This document shows positions 24,420 through 36,200 of a stretch of 64,000 nt of DNA, piece by piece. Source of the DNA: Pseudeuparius sepicola (taxonomy: Eukaryota > Arthropoda > Insecta > Coleoptera > Anthribidae). A program made the translations under genes and the position numbers. The notes beneath the pieces were generated by a model, which did not search any database, had not been told where the DNA came from, and saw nothing but the letters and a program-made list of their open reading frames with translations. Position 1 is the stretch's first letter, and every line of letters starts with the position of its first letter. The stretch spans positions 58,056,278-58,120,277 of the forward strand of contig OY987303.1 of NCBI GenBank assembly GCA_963920635.1, given 5' to 3'.

Positions 24420-25145
24420 TATAGTCCAAAGCACGAAAGAAAACGTTTCTAAAGAATGCGGGCAGAGTTGCGAGATTTCCTATACGAGTAGTCGTTATTT
24501 ATTGGCGAATACAAGTTTTATCATATTGAAGCCGAATTTCTGAACTCTGTTATACCGAAAAAATAAAGCTCGCATCACGGGACCACTTACCCATTTTTGT
24601 TTATCATTTGTTTTTAACGCAGTGTGATAAAACACCTATTATATTTTTTTCAACATCGTCGCGTCTACCATCGCCTTTGAAATACGGCAACACAGCACTT
24701 CTGCGAAGGAGTCGCCTGACAAAACCAGTTAGCCAACGCGTTTTGTGCCTGTTTCTATAGTACGTAAAGTTAACTGCGTATTTGGGCTACCATACAGACC
24801 TCATTTTTTAGACCGCTGGCAAGTTTTTTCCGCCGGCTCAGAGAGCTCAGTGGCGTTTCGTATGTTCGGGAGTTAACGTGTGCAAAATGAGTAAACAGGG
24901 AAGAACGTTGCATGCTCAAGCACGAGAAATAATTGCCAATGTTATAAGGGTTTGCCTTCCTCCATAATCTAAGGCATCACCGTTAAGAATAATATTAACA
25001 ATAAATTAAATAACAATAATTATATGAAAATTAAGTCAGTGAGTTACACAAAATTGAGCTACGCCCCTGAACTGTGACTAATTCTATAATATTTGCGAGT
25101 TCTTCCCCCTTACGTCGCACGCATTCTGCCGTAAGGAGGACTATA
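24420..25145. mobile_element. TATAGTCC...GGACTATA element, copy 1, with transposase 5' exon remnant
   Basis: It starts TATAGTCCAAAGCACG and ends AGGAGGACTATA (inverted termini). The body is nearly identical to the copy at 38.75-39.38 kb, except about 75 bp missing there near the right end. At 24887 an ATG opens MSKQGRTLHAQAREIIANVI, which resembles the helix-turn-helix N-terminus of insect IS630-like transposases; it then runs into a donor-like AGGGTTTGC. The transposase body is absent. Confidence 0.75.
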
Positions 25146-25312
25146 TGCTATGATAAATCAATAAAGAGCAATTTTATGGCCAATTCTATGGTGACATTAA
25201 AACAAATAAAATTTAATATGCTACGTTTTAAAAAAGCACTAAAAGTATAATAAAAGAATTCTTATATAACAATATAAAATATAATAGGGACTAAAAAGTA
25301 TAAAATAATTTT

Positions 25313-25830
25313 TCTTGAAATCGACAGTGAAGTGAGTGAAGTGTCTCAAATCGTCATCAAAAGCTCAGAAATCGGCACTGAAGTAGCCCATTGTAGGATT
25401 TTTTCAATAAGTGGGCCTTGGCGAGATGTAAACATCAAACGTCAGACGCGGAGCCATCGCCCGTCAAAAGTGACCAAATATTCAAAACCCGGCCAATAAA
25501 GGCCCATTTAACTTTTCGTACACATTGCGAAATTGTTACCTATGGCAGCCCAATCTTTCAGTATAAATATTTTAGTAGGTTTGAATATCAGTCTATTTTT
25601 CATGGAAGCTGCACAACAGGCAGCAGTTTGGAGTTTCTGTTGGGAAGCGCCGTGCCTCGTCATACTTGACCTGGGTAGAGCGATCGTCAAAGTCAAGCAA
25701 CGCCGCGCGCAATCGGTCCATGGACGGGTGATTCCTCGTGATTATTTTTTGCATAATAAAACATTTTTTCCGATTTCAAAAAATATATGTATAATATTAT
25801 GTACCTCGGCACTGAAGAAATAGACCTAAT
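25313..25830. mobile_element. Interspersed element (CTCAGAAATCGGCACTGAAG family), copy 1
   Basis: It shares TGAAGTAGCCCATTG, GGCCTTGGCGAGATGTAAAC, GTCAAAAGTGACCAAATATTC and a GTTTGGAGTTTCTGTTGGG block with the copies near 43.2 and 52.4 kb. A conserved open frame runs both ways in it but matches nothing I know. Length of about 0.45 kb with no pol III boxes recognised suggests a MITE rather than a SINE. Confidence 0.7.
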
Positions 25831-27224
25831 CACAAGTTTCGGAAACCAGCCGACTTGATATTATCAAGTAGGTAGGCCGAAATAAACTACTCCGTAGCTT
25901 TACTTGTTAAAAATTGAATTCTGAGATCATTTTTTAAACAAATGCTGATGAATTCGAGAAGTGAATCAAAATTGCTATGTCAAATATTCTTTGTGGAAAT
26001 ATACAATATAATATATCTAGTCACAATTTGTTCTAAGTACCTATATGGAACTTTCTAGGCATGAAAATAATAATCGTTTACTATTTATAATTTATGTAGG
26101 TACCAACTGTGATTTCAAAGGCAGGTACATAAAATCGGAGTAAATAATATTTTAGCACATTTCTACCTATAGGGTACGAATACAAATATTATTGAAAATA
26201 TTATTTAAAAAGGACAATAAAATAGTTAGGTCGGTGTGAATGGGTATATATAAAGCTAAAAAACAAGAAATTAGCAATTTTATCTCAATTAAGTACCTAC
26301 TTACCTGAAAAATATATCTACTGCGGATTTATAAGTATCGTAAATCACAAAGCATCGTTCAGTGTTATAAAATAGTATAAAATATAATAAAGTTTTTTTT
26401 TGCAATTTCGGTTATACAGGGTGTTAACTTCCATTTCGTCCAAATAAGGTATTTTTTAATTTAAACCTTATTAGTAATAAATTACTTATTTTTCTGGCTT
26501 TTTTATAACAACAAATAAACATATAAACCACGAATCTCTAACAGGTACAACAAAAATGTCAAGGAAAACCATCGAAAAGCTTTTCACCCACATTTGTGTG
26601 AAGAGTTCCATCAAATTTTAGCTATGCCTATACCTAATTTATATTATAATACCTATATACATAGATTATAAAATTATAATCAATAATAATATAATATGAA
26701 ATAAAATATATACCTATTATAATACTCAATATTAATATAATATATTTTAAATATACAGGGCTGCGGGAAATGAACTAAACAATTTTTTATAGATATCCCT
26801 GAGAAGTCATCATTTGCAATGTACTTTATTAGCATTGTCACGAAAGCCTATATATAATATATTATTATAATAATATGTTTATAAAATGTATACTATAATT
26901 ATACGTTTGTTTATCTAGTTTGTGTTTTATAGGAAAAATATAGGTATGTTTACAAAAACCTATTCCATCATGGCTACACCCTGTATACAAGAACTTGGTG
27001 GCATTTACTATGGATTTTATAGATTTCATATATGTTTCTTATCGGCTTTTTGCGCGCTTATACATGAGTGTTTGTTTCCAACGAATTAATAAGATTAGAT
27101 AGAGCTTATGAAAAACCTTATATAAGCATTAGATCTAGCTGGACGGTAAGTTCATTTTTTCTACACTTGATATAATGACCAAACAGTAAACTAAACCCAC
27201 TTTTGAATTTAATCCTTGTCCGAG
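25831..27224. other. Intergenic DNA upstream of the GH31 gene
   Basis: No gene seen. It is very AT-rich, with fragment ends TACAGGGTGTTAACTTCC near 26415, TACAGGGCTGCGGG near 26754 and CACCCTGTATAC near 26976. The GH31 promoter should be within the last few hundred bases. Confidence 0.4.
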
Positions 27225-30200
27225 ATGAAGAAATTATTACCTATTGCTTTGGTAATCTCTTCGCTGATTGCCGGACACGAATGTGGCACTAATTGGCTGG
27301 TGGAAGGTACTGAAGATGGGATTATCTTAACCGTGAAAGAAGGTTAGTGGAAGTTTGAAATAAATGTTACAAAAATATGCTTTGTAACTAATGGTATTCC
27401 CTGGAACACTTCCAGATTACAAGAACAAACTGTTTGGCAGAATTGGGAGGGGTCTGAACTTCAGCGACCCAAACTGCGTTCAACAAAGAAACTGCACTGA
27501 CTTGGAATACGACATTTCCCACCATGGTGATTATATAACTGTAACGTGGGAGACAAATGATACTTCTCGAGTGTTCGAAGATTGCTTCGATTTGGAAGTA
27601 GGGACTGTCAACTGGTATGTACAATCTAGGCCTCCGTGATAATTTAGCAGAAGTTACTATATTTTCTAGTCTTTTCCACACTAGATTAAATATACTGAAA
27701 TACGTTCTATATCAGGGACTCTTTAAAATAAGGGGACCCAGCATGTCACAGTCTATCACATAGGAAAAGTGAAGCCTTGGGGGGAAGTTTTGTTTCCTGT
27801 TGACTCCAAGGAGACCACAAGGGGGCTGATAAAAGGTTATGTCATATGTCAGTGTCCAACTGCCATCAGGTCTCCGATCAAAGTCATATTTGATCGGAGC
27901 ATCAGGTTTTATGTGACATGTCAGTGCCATAGATTCTAAAGGAGGCGAAATATTTCCCATCATGATTCACAATTTTTAACTTTTCTAACTCCCAGATACT
28001 CAGATGTGTCAATTAAAGGTAATGCGGCCGCCTGTAGTAGTAGTCCCAATAACTGCAACCAGATTTTTCCTGTGTCACCTTTAGTAATCCTCCAATTCCC
28101 ATTACGTGGGCAATACGTATAAGTAGGTAGGTAGTTCAAAGCAAATCGTATTTCGAAAATTTTAAATTATTAAGCAGGTAGCTTCAGTCAGGTCTTTTTT
28201 AAAGAGTTTTTATCTACGACTACAAGTTTATTTTAAGTTTGTGAGGTACCTACCTTCGGAGAGAAATAAAATCACAATTTTTTTTGTGATTTTTCACACC
28301 GAGAAAAACTACATCATTAGAACTACTAGTCCTAATCTTATTAGTCCATCCCGAAATCTGTGAAAGTTCTTTGGATAGATACATTCAACAAGGGAAGAAA
28401 GTTCAAGTATACATATTACAAATGGATTGAGGAACCTGGTAACAAGGTGCAATAGCGACATAAATATTCTTAAATAAGCAAAATCGGCACTACTGACTTA
28501 ATATACCTATTACTTAAATTCGTGGAAATAATTGCTGGAAATCGATTCCAACTATAAAATAAATTTGTTTCATTTGACAGTTGCCACATTCTGTTCTTGT
28601 ATGTATACACAAAAATTGTCAAGTCTAATTTTTAGAAATTATGGAGACCATTATTAATTGTTACTAACAGAAGTATGTACCTGTTATATTCTTAGATTTT
28701 CCAATAAAATTGCATACTTGGCATCACTGAGACCATTATAATGATGAAAGAATAGGCCTCACTTTGGAAAGTATAATGCTGGGTCCCTTTACTTTAAAGA
28801 GTCCCTGTTCTATATATATCTACGTACACTACAACTAGACATGGACTTCATGTCATACCAAAAAGCTACCAAAATGCTCTTACTTGCTTTTTAGACTCGC
28901 CTTTATAAGAACAGACACATTCACACAGGTCTCTGATATAGTGTTGGTCCAGGTGCAAGTCAATAATAAATATATGGAAATACAATTCGAGCAATCCCTC
29001 TAAATATTATTATGTTCTTTATACAGAGGTTAATAATTTGTATGGATGGGCCATATGCGCGTACCTTCCACAAGAGATTTTTTGTTGGGTCTCCGATATT
29101 GATAGTATTGATATGGGGTAACTAGAATTATCGGTAACGTTTAAGAAAGCATATTTTTGATGTTGCATGTCCTGAGGGGTTGCATCAAGAACGTTAAGTC
29201 TGGTTTAACGTTCTTGGGGTTGCATGATTTGCATAAAGGTCTACCTTTTGCTGCTGAACATCGAATCGAAAGTATCGAAGCTTATGGCCAAAATGTTATA
29301 CATTAGAGAGCGCTCAAATAGCTTCTAAACCTCGCTTTGATCTTGAAGAAGACCTACAGAATTTTAAAGTTTAAACACACAGCTTTTTTGGCTATTTTCT
29401 GACATACGTATTTTCGGTATAGGTATGGCGGACCGGAAAGACATGCCCAACAGTGGCCAATCGAAAAAATATCCCAAGACGGTTCTGTACCTTACGTTTT
29501 AAGAAAAGACGAAAACTATTCCATCATGGAAAGGTACTGGTTGAATTCCAGAGGTGCCTACATATTCGTGGACGATAAAGTGCCACTGTTCGTAGACCAA
29601 AACAACAAAAGGGACGGGCAAGTGTGTTTTATCGCTAAAGTAGATGGGCCGTACTTCAACAGAACTAGGGTAGGTAGGTTGTCGAGGTTGTTAAATGTAT
29701 CTAATTGTGCGTTTGTCTTTCAGAACCTCTTACAATACAACCTTGTAGCTGAAAGGGATCCCAAGGATGCCCACTTGCATGCCGTGAGACATTTCTTGGG
29801 AAAACCATCAGGTAAAGGCCATGATATAATAATAAAGAAGGTATGATATTGCGCATTGTGGGCGGAGTCATGCGACGTCACGCATAGCGGTTTCGGTCGC
29901 AGTCACAAAATATATAGCTTAGGTTAGGTTAGGGGTGTCAGTGTCAGTTTGTCGCGACGTGAATTTGAATTTGCATAATTTAAATAACTATTTGCGTTTT
30001 AAAATGCGTTGTGTTGTAGCAAGTTGTAATGCAGACAATGAAGCAAAGACATTTACGGGATAGTTCATGTTTTTCCGTTTCCCAGAGAATGAAAATCTTA
30101 CTAAACAGTGGACGATTGCTTGTAAACGAAAGGACAAATTTAATGTAAATACCGCTAGTTTGCTCACAACATTTTAGTGAGGAAAGCTATGAGAAGAATT

Positions 30201-33200
30201 TAAAATATGAATTGCCAGGGTATTCAGCAAAAAATCGCCGGCTTTTGAAGCCATATCAGACTCCATACCGATACTTAAATTTGCCAAATCAAAAGTTAAC
30301 AGTGAAATATGATAAGGCGAGAAGTGAACGAATAAATAAAATAAATCCATCAAAAATTGTGGATGAAATTCCTCAAGACAGGTTCGTTGAACATCTTAAG
30401 TTGTTTAATTTGTTTTAATACCCCAAAACTGCATTGAATGCCTTGCTGATTTGACTTCTAAAGGAAAAGAAATGGATATAACTGTCAGAAATGAGTTAGC
30501 TGAAGAAATCGATTCTTTAGTTTATGATGGTTTAGAATATTTAGCGGGCTTTGTATGCTGCAAATTACGAACCACTGAACCTATGGCATCAACAAATCAG
30601 GAGAATTTCACCTGGGTTGATCATGTGTCTGAGGGGGGTTTGGCCAAGCCATCAGAAGAAATGATGAAAAACATAGAGGAACTAGAAAAAATATTTAATG
30701 TGTAAATTCGGGTGAACTGTTTATTTGTAAAGAATATTTTACTGTTTATTTGTAAAGGATATTATTTAACATTTGCTAGAACAAGCATCAAAGGTAAACT
30801 GTAGTAAGCAGATTAAAAAACTTTTTTTAGGGCAAGAATGTACTTTAGAATGAAAAATTTAAATAAAAATTTGGGAGAAATGACCTTGTTTCGTAACAGT
30901 TTGTCTTTAGATTTTTATAGGATTTTTTTAAATGTTCAAAATAAGTTTTGAGGGATTCCCAGTCTGGACCTCTTGGTTAAAAAAAGTGTAACAAAACTTA
31001 ATAAATATATATTTTTCCATATTTGCATTTTATTACAGTTTGCTTTTATGTCGATATGCATTCTATGTTAACAATCTAACAAGTGATACCTATAGCGCGA
31101 ACAAAATTGGTGGACTAAGTAAACCATCCCAGCAAATGATGAGCCACATGGAAGAATTGGAGGCAATTTTTAATTCCATGTCCCGATAGTTTCTTGATTA
31201 GCAAAGGTTACATAAGCAATATATAATACTTCTTTAAGGATAAATTGTTCAGCAGAATTTAAAAAATATTTTTTAAGTCGAGGATGCATTTTTGAATAAA
31301 AAAGTTGAACAAAGCTTTACAAGATAAGGATATAACTAGAAAACGGAAAAGGTTAAAAATTACATAATAATTTTAAGTAATAAAATATGTATTACATTTT
31401 TAAAAATAAAGGCGTTTTAAAATTTAGCTATATTTTATATAATTTTACATTGTTGCCTTAAAAATTGACTTTATTATTTTTTAATTTCTATGTTTTATTT
31501 ATTTTTTCAATAATTACAAACTATATCATCGGTATTTATTTTTTACTTATGGCGACTGCTATTATTCTAGTATTCTCTTGCAATCCTTTGAAATTTTCAT
31601 TGTTATCGATCATTTTTATTTCCTTTGTAAGAAGAAATAAACTTTGAGTTATTTACCTGCACTAAGGAAGTCCTTACAGTTGATGCATTATCTTTGTGTT
31701 AAAAAAATACAAATGCTTACCCTACTGAGAATTTTCTTAGCTTGATTATCATGTTATTTTTAAATTAGTCGTATGTTCTAAATCATGCTACCTAGTACAA
31801 CATTAATTTACGGATACATAACTCAATATTCCATTAGAAAAACCCGCTTCCCGCCTTAAAATTCAAATAATCCGCTCCGCGTGACGTCATGCGCAGAGCG
31901 GGACGAAATTGTGACACCGATCTATCATACCTTCTTTTCGTTGTATCATGGGTAAAGGCTATATTAGGAGTATAGCTGTCTCACATTCCCAGAAGCAAAA
32001 ATTAACATTTATATTTTTGTAGGTCACCCAGATCGTGCAATGATCAGGGAACCCATTTGGACTACATGGGCCAAATACAAGAGCCAGATTAGCGACGAAA
32101 TAGTTCTCGATTTTGCCGCCGAGGTTCGTGCACATGGTTTTGAAAATGGACAAATAGAAATTGATGATAGCTGGGAGGTACGAGTATAGCTATACAGGGT
32201 ATTCCAACGAAAACTTGCCCCCCCCCCAAAAATTCGAAAACCGAACAATATTTGAAAATTCGCCCATACCCTACGACTTTTGTTTTTTGGGGGGAGCTTT
32301 TTTGACAGTCAAGCCAACCCGATATGTTCATCCCCCTAATCCCTAGCAACCCCAACTTTAAAATTTCAAATGGAACTGCCCCCCTTGTGGCGCATAATTT
32401 TAAAGCCCTTTTTATTGCGAATACAGTGATGTATCGTTTTTAGAATTCTGTTGAGATTTGATAGAATTATTGGCTAAAAACGGAAAGTTGACATTCCACT
32501 GTACGCGTAGTAATTTCTACACAAATGCCCGCCACTAATACGTTTTTTATCTACTACACACGACCAAAATACTTAGTTTTTATTGACGTGTCGATCAGTT
32601 TACAAAAAAGTCACAAATGAAAGAGCTGAAGCAAAACAAAAAAAGTTCATACGAATTCAAACCTTATATCTTTTTAAAATATGTAACAAAAAGTAACTGT
32701 CACAAAAACTTCCCCGTTTTTTGCTTGTAACTACGAAATCGTTAGTTTCAGCCTGCTATTGAAAGTGTAAACGTGTTTTTGAAATGGTTTATTCTATCAT
32801 GGAAAGGTTAGAAATTGTTGCAATTCGTGCTGTAGCTTTAGCGCAATCATGATTTCGATAACAAATTGCAACAATTTTTACCCTTTCCGCGATAGAATAA
32901 ACAAACCATTTCGAAAATACGTTTCCACTTTCAATGGTAGGCTGAAAGTAACGATTTCGTGGTTAGAAGCAAAAAAACGGGAACTTTTTTTTGTGACAGT
33001 GACTTTTTGTTACATATTTTAAAAAGATATAAGCTTTGAATTCCTATGAACTTTTTTGTTTTGCTTCTGCTTTTTCATTTGTGACTTTTTTGTAAACTGA
33101 TCGAGACGTCAATAAAAACTATGTAATTTGGTCGTGTGTAGTAGATAAAAAACTTAATAGTGGCGGGCATTTGTGTAGAAATTACTACGCGTACAGTGGA

Positions 33201-36200
33201 ATGTCAACTTTCCGTTTTTAGCCAATAATTCTGTCAAATCTCAACAGATTTCTAAAAACGACGCATCACCGGATTCGCAATAAAAAGGGCTTTAAGGACG
33301 GAAATAAAACGTCATCACCTCGCGACGACCTTCATTTGACCGTGTTCCTAACTAGGATAAATGTTGCTAAAACAGAAATTGGCTACTGGAGTGCAAAAAT
33401 TGCGCAAGTGTCTGTAAGATGGCGCTGGAGTTGGAGAGCGACCATTGGTACAGAGCGAGAATAAAAAGTAATGTTTCGCCTTGCTAAAATAAGTTTCCGT
33501 TCCTTATAAGTTGTTTTGTTGCCCGGCAAGGTCGTTGGTCGGAACCAGGGGTCTAGGGGGAGGCAGGCGGACCGACCCCCTTTTTATACAAATAACAGCA
33601 CATCGCTCCCATCCTGGCGTATTTTTGGATGGAAACTGTGAATAATTGTTAAACACAAAATAATAATATGAATATTTACGCTCCTTTATTTTTATATATT
33701 TTTTCATAGTTTTTAAGAATATTGTTGAGTAAAATATTATGTAAGAGAACTACCTACCGGCTGTCAAATCTACTGACATGACATAATAATTCTCCCTCAA
33801 AACCGCATGAATGATCACAATACTTACCCTAACTGACATTTAGAATTTATGTCACTATAGTTTTATCTTTTATCGTTCTATTAACTTTTCATTAAAATAT
33901 TGCTAAACCGAAAGAAAGTTGTATTTGATCCAAAGTTGACGTAAAGTTGTGAATTTTGTTAGATACGTGAAATACCTACTATTTGCTGATATCTTAATAT
34001 ATGTATTATTTTGGCATACATCTAGAGTAATGGAAAATGTAATGTAAATAAATTTATAGGTACTACCATAGAAGAATTTACGTAGTAGATTCTTCTATGG
34101 TACTACCTAAATGCTTGCCGGTACATCAACTTTGTGTCAAACACAATAGAATTTTAAAGCGTTAATATAATTTTCTTTTGAAAAAGACATATTCTTATAG
34201 ATATTTTTTAGTAATAATAAAAAGTTAATAAAATTATAGAATGATACTCGTATATTATGTTGTATATAGCTAGTGATATAAAATAGTTTTTACAAAGTAA
34301 TGACTTTAAAATTTTAAGAAATTTTATAAATAGGAAATAGGCGCTTATGTAACATTAAAATAGAAACGACTTTTTCAAAGTTTATCAAAATCGGTAAACA
34401 AATAAAGATATTTTACCAGGGTGTTAACTCCTTAACGGAGGTCACACTGTAGATGTTTAACATATAGTAGGTACAGAAGATGTTCTTTCGCATCAATATA
34501 TCGTTTTCTTTTTTAATTTTTTATTTTCTTTTTTTTCTATTTATCTTAATTATTGCGTTACTTAAAATGTGTGTTTGAATGTAGTGTTAATGCAAACGAA
34601 GAAACACGTTATGTACACATAAAAGACCATGTTTCATTTCATTGAAAAAACTAAACATAATTTTTTATACCAGCGCAATACTATACCTACAGAAAATGTG
34701 CCGAATCACATTCTTTAACTAAAGATATGCCTTTAACAGTAAAAAACATAGTAGACATTCAAGTGACCTTGAAAACGTCGTCTGCCTACAAGTGAAAACG
34801 TGCGTCTTACATTGCACCTCATAATATGCTTCAACTTTTATGTGATTTTTTTGTGATTTTCGTTTTTGAGAGATTTATAATAGCTGCATTTATTAAAATG
34901 GAACACCCGGTATAGATAATTTTCGACATACCTATACATATAGAGACATAGACATGAATCCTCCCCTAATGTCAGTTTATATGCTAACGATTGCGTTTTC
35001 CTCTCGAAAAATACATAACGGCGACATAACTATAAGAACATAACAGTACCCAACCCACACGTATGTATAAATAATGCTAAGTCAACTAAAGCAGTTTTTA
35101 GTGCCGCCGTGTACCTTTCAAGCTAAAAATCAATGAACCATTGCTAAAAAGAGAGGGGTTAAAATCACAGATCGGAGTCTTTGAGCTACGAGGGTCTCCC
35201 GAATATACCTTTTGAAGTTTTATATTATTTTAATATTAAAAATTCGCAATTCATAGTATATAATAATATGGAAGTAATACAAAAACATAAAAAAGTAATC
35301 AGACAGCTTAGTTGATTAAATATTATATCACCAAAACGTAAAATTGATCATATGAACATAATATATGTAATTATTAAACTGGACCTGTAACAACAGCCTC
35401 AACCGTTCATCGATCGTCTGTTTTTCGCGCCATCTGATAAATAATAGCCACACTTTTGCATTCCCGCTGCATAATTTAAGGGGCATTTTGCCTATGTTTT
35501 TTATTTACAACAAGACTGGATAATTACAATGTCTATTACCGTGTTTTCGTTCCGAGCATATTCCGAAATCTATGCCAATCTTAACGAAGGTAAAATTCCG
35601 GCTCAAGAGACAAAATAGACGAATTTATGCCGGCATAAAGTTTGAAATTCAAAAAAAAATCTCGCCCATAACTTTTAAACTAGTGTCATTAGTATCTATG
35701 GATATTTTAAAAATACCCGTGTTTTTTGTAATCCTTTGAAATTCGCTACTTTTTCCAGCTAGTTGGAAATGAAAATACATTGATACAGGCAACCAAACAT
35801 ACAATGGCGAGCCCCCCCTTAAAACGATGCGCCACAAGGGGGTAGTTCCATTTGAAATTTTAAAGTTGGGGTTGCTTGGGGTTAGGGGGATGAACATACC
35901 TATTTGAAATTGCAAATAGGCAAACAATATTTTTTTATAGACCTGCTATGGATCCCACGAATTTAACACAGAGACGTTCCCTAATATAACTGATGTTGTG
36001 CGGACTCTTAAAGCTGACAATTGGAGAGTGACCTTGTGGACTCATCCGTTTGTAGACGACAACTGCCAGAACGACAGTGACATAGGGAAAGAAAATGGTG
36101 AGCATCGACCACCATATAACTTTAAATAATAATAATTCTACAGGTTTACTACATGATACAACAAAAGAGAGATATGATATTGCGCAGGTTGGACACCATA

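Larger units (their letters stand above)
29820..31950. mobile_element. P-element-superfamily transposon, decayed (GH31 intron 4)
   Basis: It starts CATGATATAAT and ends TTGTATCATG; both ends carry AAGAAGGTATGATA just inside. The flanks are an identical 9-mer GGTAAAGGC (29811-29819 and 31951-31959). P elements begin CATGATG and make 8-bp duplications. The interior codes a broken THAP protein. The left target copy includes the exon-4 splice donor (G|GTAAAGGC), so the element begins eight bases into the intron. Confidence 0.88.
32195..35900. mobile_element. Composite foldback region (GH31 intron 5)
   Basis: The outer arms 32319-32400 and 35820-35900 are inverted: TGTTCATCCCCCTAA pairs with TTAGGGGGATGAACA, and CTTTAAAATTTCAAATGGAA pairs with its inverse. 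The left side starts TACAGGGTATTCC. An inner snapback sits near the left arm; the rest (about 33.3-35.6 kb) is AT-rich without recognised coding. Confidence 0.65.

Noticed and set aside
25508..25823. Overlapping open frames on both strands (about 62 and 96 codons)
   Set aside because: They are in an interspersed element with three copies. No known domain was recognised and the frames are broken in the third copy; recorded as part of the element only.
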